A DNA stretch of 24,449 nucleotides, from assembly GCA_012965075.1 (NCBI GenBank), contig DTSY01000128.1:1-24449 (forward strand), read 5' to 3'. Each line of letters opens with the position of its first letter. The stretch's first letter is position 1. Both the position numbers and the translations under genes were made by a program. This stretch comes from Gammaproteobacteria bacterium (lineage in GTDB: Bacteria; Pseudomonadota; Gammaproteobacteria; Magnimaribacterales; Magnimaribacteraceae). The notes under the pieces were generated by a model. That model did not search any database. It saw only the letters and a list, made by a program, of their open reading frames with translations, and had not been told where the DNA came from. Shown here one piece after another: positions 7,315 through 14,478 of this stretch.

Positions 7315-8166
7315 ATGGGTCTTAAGAAGAACTTGCTCCACTACAAAAAAAATCTTTTCTTAGGACTTTTAGCTATTTCACTTTTCTCCTGCTCTGCTTT
7401 AGGTCAGTGGTGGTATGACCGACTTGACGTATATCTTGCAAATTACTTTTTTAAATATGCAGACTTCTCCAATGAACAAAAAACTTATGTTAGTTCAGTA
7501 ACTCTGGACTACCTTGCCTGGAATTCCAGCTCTGAGATTCCCAAATACAGAAACTTAATAATTAAAATTAGAGCTTTAGACGAAACAACAACAACGAAAG
7601 ATATTCAAAAATTATTTAAAGAGGGGGAATCAATGTTTAAAGCAAGCAATGATTTTTTTACCCCCCATATAGTCAGGTTTACAAAGACTATCAGTGAAAC
7701 GCAGGTAAAAGAGATTAATCTTTTTTTTGAAGAAAGAATCAAAAAATGGAAAGAATCTTTAGATGAAACAAAGTATCAAAATCCACAAGAACAAATTGTG
7801 AAATCAACCAAGAGATTAGCAAGATTTCTGGGTGTTAGGTTAAGCGAAGAACAACTAATAACTATAAAAGAACTGTCAAACAAAATTGTAGAACCAGATA
7901 CTTCCTATATAGAAAGCCAAGATATATGGAATAGAGAACTAATATCTATTCTTAGAAAAAGAGAATCTCAAAATTTTGATGTAACTCTGACCAACCATTT
8001 AAATGGATTGTTAAATTTTGAAGGGCGTGGAAATAGAAATCTTATCTACCACGAAATCTTAGCTAGAACTATCGCTTCTTTGGATGAGGATCAAAAGAAA
8101 AAATTTCATAAGAGGTTAAATTTTTTTATTTCTTCACTTGAAAAGATAATTAAAAATCAAAAGTAA
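7315..8166 (+). CDS. DUF6279 family lipoprotein
   Basis: A 283-residue predicted lipoprotein that resembles the DUF6279 family of gammaproteobacterial envelope proteins, which has no established role. The signal is basic residues, a hydrophobic core (about 14-24) and Cys26 in SLFSC. The mature part begins with a WWYDRLDVYLANYFFKY-type segment and a FSNEQKTYV block. A long charged helical region follows, rich in Lys, Glu and aromatic residues. No enzyme motif is seen. It reads alone between the divergent orn and downstream ubiE, with 39 nt to the ubiE start. Family assignment is by the conserved N-terminal pattern (short Tyr/Trp-rich segment, then a helix whose residues read like LxWHRxxxLPxY). 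Function unknown. Confidence 0.7.
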   Translation: MGLKKNLLHYKKNLFLGLLAISLFSCSALGQWWYDRLDVYLANYFFKYADFSNEQKTYVSSVTLDYLAWNSSSEIPKYRNLIIKIRALDETTTTKDIQKLFKEGESMFKASNDFFTPHIVRFTKTISETQVKEINLFFEERIKKWKESLDETKYQNPQEQIVKSTKRLARFLGVRLSEEQLITIKELSNKIVEPDTSYIESQDIWNRELISILRKRESQNFDVTLTNHLNGLLNFEGRGNRNLIYHEILARTIASLDEDQKKKFHKRLNFFISSLEKIIKNQK

Positions 8167-8185
8167 GGATTTTAATGCCATAGGT

Positions 8186-8191
8186 TAAAAT
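8186..8191 (+). promoter_or_regulatory. Possible -10 element for ubiE
   Basis: TAAAAT at 8186-8191, within GGTTAAAATACGCGCCCC, is followed by a GC-rich stretch of the kind seen at growth-rate-controlled promoters. Transcription would start about 8 nt before the ubiE ATG, which has no Shine-Dalgarno. No good -35 is seen. Confidence 0.35.
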
Positions 8192-8205
8192 ACGCGCCCC
8201 TTAAA

Positions 8206-8967
8206 ATGAACGCTAAGAACTCAAAACCAAAAACCCACTTTGGGTACCAGCAAATAGATCCCAAAGATAAATCTGAAAAAGTTAAATACATCTTTGACAA
8301 CGTAGTTGAAGGCTATGATCTCATGAATGATCTAATGTCATTCGGTATTCATAGAATTTGGAAGAGAGTTGCAGTAGAAATGTCAGAAATTAGACCTAAC
8401 TCTTTCTTTTTGGATTTAGCTGGGGGAACCGGCGATATGGTCAAACTCATGGCTCCTCGTCTAAGCCATGAAGGTACAGCAATTCTTTCTGATATAAATG
8501 AAAAGATGCTTGTATCAGGAAGAGATAAACTCATTGACTTAGGTATCAGTAATTTTTTATCAGTTCAGATAGATGCTCAAATTCTTCCATTTAAACAAGA
8601 CTCTTTTGATGTAATTTCGATTGCTTTCGGATTACGTAATGTTACCGACAAGACCAAGGCATTAAATTCAATATTAGATTGCCTAAAACCAGGAGGTAAA
8701 TTGATAGTCTTAGAATTCTCTAAGCCAACAAATGAGATGTTGAGAGAAATTTATGATATTTACTCTTTTGAAATTATTCCTAAGCTTGGAGAGATTGTTC
8801 TTAGTTCAGAAGAAAGTTATCGCTATCTTGCAGAATCCATAAGAATGCATCCTAATCAGGAAGAATTAAAAGATTTATTTGAAGAGTGTGGTTTTGAGAA
8901 CTGTAATTATGAGAACTTAACCAATGGGATAGTTGCTATACATACTGGTACAAAGCCCAAAGAGTAA
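8206..8967 (+). CDS. ubiE: Demethylmenaquinol/2-octaprenyl-6-methoxy-benzoquinol methyltransferase UbiE
   Basis: SAM-dependent C-methyltransferase of ubiquinone (and, where made, menaquinone) synthesis. It has 253 residues, matching E. coli UbiE (251). The family N-terminus is clear: THFGYQQI, KVKYIFDNVVEGYDLMNDLMSFGIHRIWK. The SAM-binding motif LDLAGGTGD is at 69-77. FGLRNVTD (near 144) and a PGGKLIVLEFSKP block follow. The usual SYRYLAESIRMHPNQEEL segment is also present. Its stop codon overlaps the ubiB start by one base (TAATG), so the two are translationally coupled. The ubiJ gene normally found between them is absent. It uses the SAM made by the metK product encoded further right. Confidence 0.96.
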   Translation: MNAKNSKPKTHFGYQQIDPKDKSEKVKYIFDNVVEGYDLMNDLMSFGIHRIWKRVAVEMSEIRPNSFFLDLAGGTGDMVKLMAPRLSHEGTAILSDINEKMLVSGRDKLIDLGISNFLSVQIDAQILPFKQDSFDVISIAFGLRNVTDKTKALNSILDCLKPGGKLIVLEFSKPTNEMLREIYDIYSFEIIPKLGEIVLSSEESYRYLAESIRMHPNQEELKDLFEECGFENCNYENLTNGIVAIHTGTKPKE

Positions 8968-10529
8968 TGAGAGATCTGATAAGACTGATTCGGATAATAC
9001 ACATCCTTTTAAGGGCTAGGTTAGATGTACTTCTTGAAGACAGGTACAAGAGTAATTTAGTTTCTTTCTTGCTGTTAATTTCTCCCTGGAAACTGTATTC
9101 ATTAGATCAACCTCGAGGTGAAAGGTTAAGGAAAGCTTTAGAAGAAGCCGGCACTATCTTCATTAAATTTGGACAGCTTTTGTCTACGAGGCCTGACTTA
9201 ATACCATCAGATATTGCGCAAAGCCTACACAAGCTTCAGGACGATATAGCTGCTTTTCCTACCAGTCTCGCAAAAGAAATTATTGAGGTAGAGCTGAATT
9301 CTAAACTTGAAGAATTGTTTACTAATTTTGATCAAAGTCCGATGGCTGCGGCTTCTATTGCACAAGTTTATTCTGCAACTCTTGCCGAGACAGGACAAAA
9401 GGTTGCCATAAAAGTTGTAAGACCAGGAATTGATAAAGAGATAGATAGAGATATTTCTCTAATGAAAAAGTTAGCCCAAAGAGCAGAGAAGCACTCATTA
9501 GATGCCAGGAGGTTGAGGCTTCTTGAATTAGTTGAAGAATATGAGGCCGTTATAAAAACAGAGTTAGATATGCGTGTGGAAGCTTCTAATATGAGGCAGA
9601 CGAAAAGAAACTTTAAGGGTAATAGCTTGCTCTATGTTCCTGAAGTTTATTTAGAATATTCAACTGAGAAAGTTTTAGTTATGGAAAAAATATCGGGAAT
9701 TCCAGTAGATGATCTAAGCTCCTTAAAAGAAAAAGAAATTGATTTAAAGCTGTTATCTGAAAGAGGTGTAGAAATTTTCTTAAAGCAGGTTTTTGTCGAC
9801 AATTTCTTTCATGCTGATATGCACCCAGGGAATATTTTTATCAATTCAGATGAACCAACAAATCCTTCTTACATAGCCGTGGACTACGCGATAGTTGGAT
9901 CTCTTGATGAAGAAGAACAAATCCAAATCGGAAGAATGCTGTTATCAGTTATAGGTAGGGACTTTATTGAAATCTCTAACATATTAATAGACTCGGGATG
10001 GGTAGACCCTAAAACAAGGGCTGCTGATCTTGAAAGAACCATTAGATCTGCTTGCGAGCCAATGTTTGAACAACCGCTAGAAAAGATTAAATTCGGAGAA
10101 TTACTTTTATATATATTTGATTCGGCAAGAAGATTTAATTTACATATGCAACCATCATTGATGTTATTACAAAAAACCCTTATTAACATTGAAGGACTGG
10201 GTAAGCAGTTGTATCCAAAATTAGATTTTTGGTCTATCGCTAAGCCCTTTTTACAAGAATGGACCAGCGATAGATACAACCCAAAAAAACTAGAGGCATG
10301 GGCCAGAAAAAATGCAGGCTTGTGGTTAGAAAAAGCTAAAAAACTTCCAGAAGTCGCTGAAAATGTATTGGATCAAATCAACAAAATTGAAGACTACCAA
10401 AAAGAGAATGAGATTAGACATAAAGAACTGATAACCACTTTAAAAAAGGAGAGGAGAGGTACTAGAATTCTTATTTTCATTTCCCTCATAGTCTTCCTAT
10501 CTCTCTTTCTATCTTGGACTATAAACTAG
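8967..10529 (+). CDS. ubiB: Ubiquinone biosynthesis atypical kinase/ATPase UbiB
   Basis: ABC1/ADCK/UbiB-family membrane-anchored ATPase needed for aerobic ubiquinone synthesis. It has 520 residues (E. coli 546). Motifs: KFGQ at 67-70 with STRPDLIP, the Ala-rich loop AAASIAQVY (127-135), Lys149 in IKVVRPG, E205 in EASNM, and the catalytic loop HADMHPGN (282-289). The metal-binding motif, usually DCG or DFG, reads D306-Y-A308 here, so the Asp is kept and the Gly is Ala. One membrane segment is visible at about 501-518, whereas E. coli UbiB has two. It overlaps ubiE by one base. The likely promoter of tatABC starts inside its last codons. Confidence 0.95.
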   Translation: MRDLIRLIRIIHILLRARLDVLLEDRYKSNLVSFLLLISPWKLYSLDQPRGERLRKALEEAGTIFIKFGQLLSTRPDLIPSDIAQSLHKLQDDIAAFPTSLAKEIIEVELNSKLEELFTNFDQSPMAAASIAQVYSATLAETGQKVAIKVVRPGIDKEIDRDISLMKKLAQRAEKHSLDARRLRLLELVEEYEAVIKTELDMRVEASNMRQTKRNFKGNSLLYVPEVYLEYSTEKVLVMEKISGIPVDDLSSLKEKEIDLKLLSERGVEIFLKQVFVDNFFHADMHPGNIFINSDEPTNPSYIAVDYAIVGSLDEEEQIQIGRMLLSVIGRDFIEISNILIDSGWVDPKTRAADLERTIRSACEPMFEQPLEKIKFGELLLYIFDSARRFNLHMQPSLMLLQKTLINIEGLGKQLYPKLDFWSIAKPFLQEWTSDRYNPKKLEAWARKNAGLWLEKAKKLPEVAENVLDQINKIEDYQKENEIRHKELITTLKKERRGTRILIFISLIVFLSLFLSWTIN

Positions 10530-10543
10530 GGCTTAAGTATGAT
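10514..10543 (+). promoter_or_regulatory. Promoter of tatABC
   Basis: TTGGAC (10514-10519) and TATGAT (10538-10543) are 18 nt apart, each close to sigma-70 consensus. The -35 lies within the ubiB stop region, and the tatA ATG is 30 nt after the -10. This suggests that tatABC can be expressed independently of ubiEB, although read-through is also likely because no terminator is seen. Confidence 0.5.
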
Positions 10544-10572
10544 AGAAGTAAATAAATTAGCAGGAGAATGAA

Positions 10573-10746
10573 ATGGGTTTAGGCGGAATTAGTATTTGGC
10601 AGTTGCTAATTGTTTTAGCAATTATTTTATTATTAGTCGGCCCTAAAAGGCTTAAAAGCTTAGGTTCTGAAATGGGAAATTTCCTTAAAAATTTTAGAAA
10701 AGCTGTCGACGACAAAGAAAAAGATCAGAACGAAGCGGATAAATAA
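10573..10746 (+). CDS. tatA: Twin-arginine translocase subunit TatA
   Basis: Small pore-forming subunit of the twin-arginine export system for folded proteins, 57 residues. It begins MGLGGISIWQLL, matching the TatA start (GGISIWQLL in E. coli). A single N-terminal membrane helix (about 9-22, with polar Gln10) is followed by a hinge, an amphipathic helix (SLGSEMGNFLKNFRKAV) and a short acidic tail. The hinge reads VGPKRL where TatA usually has FGxKKL. That looks like the TatB hinge, although the rest is TatA-type. A strong AGGAG lies at 10562-10566. An ATG at 10568 in another frame stops almost at once. It starts 30 nt after a good promoter and 11 nt before tatB. Confidence 0.93.
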   Translation: MGLGGISIWQLLIVLAIILLLVGPKRLKSLGSEMGNFLKNFRKAVDDKEKDQNEADK

Positions 10747-10757
10747 AATCTACCTGA

Positions 10758-11012
10758 ATGTTTGAAATTGGTTTTCCAGAACTACTTGTAATTATATTCG
10801 TAGGGCTTCTGGTCGTAGGTCCTGAGAAGCTCCCTCAAATAATAAAAGCCTTAACGCGTTCTTTTAGGGCCATTAGGTCTTACCTTAATGAGACCAAATC
10901 AGAAATAGAAAAAAGCGTGGGAATGGATGAGATTAGACAAGATCTTCACAATGAGAAAATCATGGAAAATTTAAAAGAAAATAAAAAAAAAGAGAATAAA
11001 TCAACCGAATAA
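10758..11012 (+). CDS. tatB: Twin-arginine translocase subunit TatB
   Basis: Receptor-complex subunit of the Tat system, which binds twin-arginine precursors with TatC. At 84 residues it is short for the family (E. coli 171), but small-genome bacteria often lack the long tail. The diagnostic start MFEIGFPELL carries the conserved Glu8. VVGPEKLP is the hinge, followed by a charged amphipathic helix and a Lys/Glu-rich coil. It ends in TAATG and overlaps tatC by one base. It has no good Shine-Dalgarno, so it probably depends on tatA translation. TatB rather than a second TatA is supported by the FxIGFxELL start, Glu8 and the GPEKLP hinge. Confidence 0.93.
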   Translation: MFEIGFPELLVIIFVGLLVVGPEKLPQIIKALTRSFRAIRSYLNETKSEIEKSVGMDEIRQDLHNEKIMENLKENKKKENKSTE

Positions 11013-11758
11013 TGAAAGAGAAAGATCTGCCATTACTAGACCACTTAAAAGAGTTACGGGTGAGGTTACTTAGATCTTTTATTGGTGTCATAGTTATATT
11101 TTTACCCTTAATTTTTTTCTCAAATGCAATATATGAACTTGCCTCAAGTCCACTTCAGGCACTCATGCCTGAAAATAGCTCCATGATTGCTACCCAGGTA
11201 GCCTCGCCTTTCCTATCGCCTTTAAAACTAACCTTCTATCTTTCACTCATGATTTCTTTACCTTATTTCTTTTCTGAAATGTGGAGATTTATAGCCCCTG
11301 GTCTCTATAAAAATGAAAAAAGATTTGCTTTGGGATTAACCTTGTCAAGTATTTTGCTTTTTTACTTAGGCATTTTATTTGCTTATTTTTTAGTGTTTCC
11401 GCTCGTTTTTGGTTTCTTTACCTCGGTCACGCCGGAAGGTGTAAAAGTAATGACTGACATCTCCAGCTATCTGGATTTTATTCTCACCATTTTCTTGGCT
11501 TTTGCCATTGTCTTTGAAATTCCCGTTTTAATTTTTTTACTTATTTGGACAGGGATTACTTCACCCAATAGCTTAGCTAAGAAAAGACCTTATGTGATAG
11601 TCAGCTGCTTTATTCTTGGTATGCTTCTAACGCCGCCCGATGTCATATCCCAAACTCTTTTGGCTCTCCCTGCATGGTTTTTATTTGAGGTGGGTCTCTT
11701 GTTGAGCCGTATCTTCATCAAAAACAGCACAGAAACCAGAGAACAAGAAAGCGATTAG
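11012..11758 (+). CDS. tatC: Twin-arginine translocase subunit TatC
   Basis: Six-helix inner-membrane core of the Tat system that recognises the twin-arginine signal peptide. It has 248 residues (E. coli 258). The family N-terminus is intact: LLDHLKELRVRLLRS. The region MWRFIAPGLYKNEKR holds the cytoplasmic loop with the conserved Glu for signal binding. The helix FAIVFEIPVLIFLLIWTG and LLTPPDVISQ match the family, and hydrophobic stretches are spaced for six membrane segments. The start overlaps the tatB stop by one base. The gene ends 19 nt from the convergent dtd gene with no hairpin between. Confidence 0.96.
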   Translation: MKEKDLPLLDHLKELRVRLLRSFIGVIVIFLPLIFFSNAIYELASSPLQALMPENSSMIATQVASPFLSPLKLTFYLSLMISLPYFFSEMWRFIAPGLYKNEKRFALGLTLSSILLFYLGILFAYFLVFPLVFGFFTSVTPEGVKVMTDISSYLDFILTIFLAFAIVFEIPVLIFLLIWTGITSPNSLAKKRPYVIVSCFILGMLLTPPDVISQTLLALPAWFLFEVGLLLSRIFIKNSTETREQESD

Positions 11759-11777
11759 ATTTAAATTAATTATATCC

Positions 11778-12239
11778 TCAATCAAGGTTCTTTTTAGAAT
11801 CGGTACTTTTAAACAAGAAGGTTACTGGACCGTCGTTTATTAAATTTATTTCCATGTCCGCACCAAAAATTCCTACTTCTAATTTATCGTGAATCTCTCT
11901 TATTTTATTGGATAATTCATTAAAGAGCTTTTTTCCTAGATCTGGGTTTGCAGCTTCAGAGAAACTTGGCCGGGTGCCCTTCCTTGTTGCAATAGCCAGA
12001 GTAACCTCCGGAACTAATAAAACATCTCCTTTTACATCTAAAACGCTTTTCTCCATCCTGCCCTTGTCGTCAGGGAAGATCCGATAATTTAATAACTTGT
12101 CAGCAATAAATTTACAGTCAGATGAAGTATCACTTTTCTCAATTCCTACCAATGCAAGAATGCCCCTGTCGATAGATGCGATCTTTTTTTTCTCTATATA
12201 AAGAGAGGAACTTAGTACTCTTTGGGCTAGTAAATTCAA
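11778..12239 (-). CDS. dtd: D-aminoacyl-tRNA deacylase
   Basis: Hydrolyses D-amino acids mis-attached to tRNA, protecting translation. It has 153 residues, the family length being 145-150. TTG at 12239 aligns residue for residue with E. coli (MxxLxQRV), so this start is likely despite no Shine-Dalgarno. Conserved features are NYRIF, TRPSFSEAANPD (86-100 area) and the Gly-cisPro element NDGPVT (137-138) that rejects L-amino acids. The other signature, SQFTL at 77-81, reads PEVTL here. Thr80 is kept but Ser77, Gln78 and Phe79 are not. It is the last gene of the tkt-pgk-fba run, 22 nt after fba. It is confidently a Dtd fold; whether substrate handling is unchanged is open. Confidence 0.92.
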   Translation of the reverse strand: MNLLAQRVLSSSLYIEKKKIASIDRGILALVGIEKSDTSSDCKFIADKLLNYRIFPDDKGRMEKSVLDVKGDVLLVPEVTLAIATRKGTRPSFSEAANPDLGKKLFNELSNKIREIHDKLEVGIFGADMEINLINDGPVTFLFKSTDSKKNLD

Positions 12240-12261
12240 TTACTTAAATTGAAAAGAAAAT

Positions 12262-13275
12262 TCATTTTTCTAGGCTTTGACTCCATTCACCGGTTGCTGC
12301 TTTTTTATTCATAAGAGCCCTGTGCGACAAAGCTTGTTGTGCAGCTTCAATGTTTTCATCTTTTCCGAGCCAAGCTTTCAAAGCTGGTTGTTGTAAGGCA
12401 CGGCCATAAGAAAAACTAAGTTTCCAATCAAATCCACCTATTTTATTCATTGCATCTAAATGGGCCGTTGCATCAATGTCTGATTGACCTCCAGATAAAA
12501 AAGTTATGCCAGGAATATCTGCAGGAACATTATCTAACAGACATTTTAAAGTTTGCTCAGCCACTTCTTCCACACCAGCTTGGTTTTCTGCATCTTTTCC
12601 AGAAGTAACCATGCTTGGTTTAAGCAGAGTTCCTTTGATATTAACTTGGTGTTTATCAAGACAGTTAAACAGAGAGTTTAAAGTTTTTGAATTTACCTCA
12701 AAGCACCTTTCAATAGAATGATTACCCTCCATTAAAACTTCTGGTTCAACTATAGGAACCATCTTATTGAACTGAACTATCTTTGCATATTTGGATAAAG
12801 CTTCCATGTTTTGGTTAATACAATCATCCGTGGGAATGCCATCCCCTATCTTTATGACCGCCCTCCATTTAGCAAATTTGGCTCCCATTTTTTCATATTC
12901 ACTACATCGCTCACTTAACCCATCCAAGCCTTGTGTAACAGTTTCTTCGGGGGAATCGTCTAATGGTTTTAAACCCTTATCAACTTTTATACCTGGTAGA
13001 GCTCCTTGAGAAGTAATGAGATCAACGAGCGGAGTCCCATCTCGAGCTTTTTGACGAATGGTCTCATCAAACAATATAACTCCACCCACATTATTCTTCA
13101 CACCCTCTGCTCTAAAAAGCATCTCTCTGTAATCTCTTCTGTTTTCTTCAGTAGACTCAACACCAATGGAATCAAATCTTTTACCACAAGTAGGATTGCT
13201 TTCGTCAGTTGCAAGAATACCTTTGCCATCAGCAACTATGTAAGTAGCAATTTCCTCTAAACTCTCCAAAGCCAT
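12262..13275 (-). CDS. fba: Fructose-bisphosphate aldolase, class I
   Basis: Reversible split of fructose-1,6-bisphosphate into two triose phosphates through a Lys Schiff base, with no metal. The protein is 337 residues and aligns with the animal/plant class I type along its length. KGILATDES (18-25, Asp23), GGVILFDETIRQ, GIKVDKGL, QGLDGLSERC, KWRAVIKIG (Lys142 side), PIVEPEV (Glu178), GTLLKPSMV (Lys219 as Schiff-base Lys), FLSGGQS and SFSYGRALQ are all present. The Tyr-ended tail of the vertebrate enzyme is missing. A strong AGGAG precedes the ATG. It lies between pgk and dtd. Gammaproteobacteria commonly use the unrelated class II enzyme at this position after pgk, so the class I gene is notable. 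Confidence 0.94.
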   Translation of the reverse strand: MALESLEEIATYIVADGKGILATDESNPTCGKRFDSIGVESTEENRRDYREMLFRAEGVKNNVGGVILFDETIRQKARDGTPLVDLITSQGALPGIKVDKGLKPLDDSPEETVTQGLDGLSERCSEYEKMGAKFAKWRAVIKIGDGIPTDDCINQNMEALSKYAKIVQFNKMVPIVEPEVLMEGNHSIERCFEVNSKTLNSLFNCLDKHQVNIKGTLLKPSMVTSGKDAENQAGVEEVAEQTLKCLLDNVPADIPGITFLSGGQSDIDATAHLDAMNKIGGFDWKLSFSYGRALQQPALKAWLGKDENIEAAQQALSHRALMNKKAATGEWSQSLEK

Positions 13276-13305
13276 TCAATACTCCTCTTAAATCTTTAAA
13301 TTATC

Positions 13306-14478
13306 CTAAGTCCCATCACCCGATGATTCAAGAGCTTTCTCTTGAAGGGCCAAAAGAGCAGGTAATGGTTTGCCCTCCAAGTACTTCAAGAAAGCGCCTC
13401 CTGCTGTGGAAATATAATTTATGGAATCCAATACTCCCGCCTTTGCTGCAGCAGAAATGGTATCTCCTCCTCCAATTACAGAATAGGCTTTTGAACCAGC
13501 AATTAGATTTGCCACAGCTTGTGTTCCTGAAAAAAAACGATCCTCCTCAAACAAACCCATTGGGCCATTCCAAATGATGGTTTCTGCTTTAGTAAAAAGG
13601 TGTTCAAGAGAATTAATATATTCAGGCGAAACATCAAATATACAATCTTCTTTGGTTAACGTATGAACATTAACTTCTGTGGGGTCAGATTCTTTGTTAA
13701 GAGCAACTAAAACTTTGTCGGGTAGTAATACATTATCTTTTTCTACCAATTGTTTAGCCTCTGTGAAGACAGAAGATTCTATTAAAGAAGAACCTACCTC
13801 TACGCCAACGGAACCAAGGCAGGTATTGGCTATACCGCCTCCCAACAATAAATAATCAGCTTTTTCTGTCAAAGCATTAATTAAAGAAAGTTTAGTAGAA
13901 ATCTTGGCTCCTCCTAAGATAACTAAAATGGGCTTTTTGGCTTTGTCTATAAATTCTAGGGCTTCTAATTCTTCTCTAATTAAAAAACCAACACAGGCAT
14001 GATCGACAAAGCTAACCACTCCTGTAGTAGAAGCATGTTCTCTGTGCGAAGTGGCAAAAGCGTCCATCACAAAAATATCACAAAGAGATCCTAATTTTTC
14101 AGCTAAATTAGAATCATTACCTTTTTCTCCTTTATAAAAACGAATATTTTCAACCATGATGAATTGTTCATTACTTTTTTTTACAACCTCCAAATCTTCA
14201 ACCAGAAGAATAGGCATATTTAACTTTTCTTCTAAATAATCTGCTACTGGTTTTAAACTAAATTCTGCTTGCACCTTCCCTGTTTCCTGAGGCCTGCCTA
14301 GATGGCTTAATAAGATAATTTTTCCTCCCTCGCTAAGTATGTGTTTTATGGTTGGAAGTGAGCGATCAATTCTTTCAGTGTTGGCTATAATTCCATGCCT
14401 TAAAGGGACATTCATGTCTGCTCTCAGCATGACCCTTTTACCTGACAGCTGATAATCTGTTAAGTCTTTAAGATGCAT
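13306..14478 (-). CDS. pgk: Phosphoglycerate kinase
   Basis: ATP-forming step of glycolysis (1,3-bisphosphoglycerate to 3-phosphoglycerate). It has 390 residues, the same as bacterial PGK (387 in E. coli). Motifs in order: VMLRADMNVPLRHG, ILLSHLGRPQ, ENIRFYKGEKGND, FVMDAFATSHREHAS, GGAKISTK, IWNGPMGLFEEDRFFSGT and VIGGGDTISAA. The ATG follows the tkt stop with no spacer, so the two are translationally coupled. The cluster lacks the epd/gap gene usually sitting between tkt and pgk in gammaproteobacteria. The tail ends in SSGDGT and a 30-nt gap separates it from fba. Confidence 0.97.
   Translation of the reverse strand: MHLKDLTDYQLSGKRVMLRADMNVPLRHGIIANTERIDRSLPTIKHILSEGGKIILLSHLGRPQETGKVQAEFSLKPVADYLEEKLNMPILLVEDLEVVKKSNEQFIMVENIRFYKGEKGNDSNLAEKLGSLCDIFVMDAFATSHREHASTTGVVSFVDHACVGFLIREELEALEFIDKAKKPILVILGGAKISTKLSLINALTEKADYLLLGGGIANTCLGSVGVEVGSSLIESSVFTEAKQLVEKDNVLLPDKVLVALNKESDPTEVNVHTLTKEDCIFDVSPEYINSLEHLFTKAETIIWNGPMGLFEEDRFFSGTQAVANLIAGSKAYSVIGGGDTISAAAKAGVLDSINYISTAGGAFLKYLEGKPLPALLALQEKALESSGDGT

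Noticed and set aside
9884..10279. Open frame of about 131 codons on the minus strand, opposite ubiB
   Set aside because: Completely inside conserved ubiB coding sequence, with no motif of its own.
11759..11777. Bidirectional terminator between tatC and dtd
   Set aside because: The spacer is 19 nt of AT-rich sequence with no GC stem. The 8-nt gap between DUF1820 and orn was rejected for the same reason.
13006..13577. Plus-strand open frames opposite fba and pgk
   Set aside because: Antisense shadows of well-conserved glycolytic genes.
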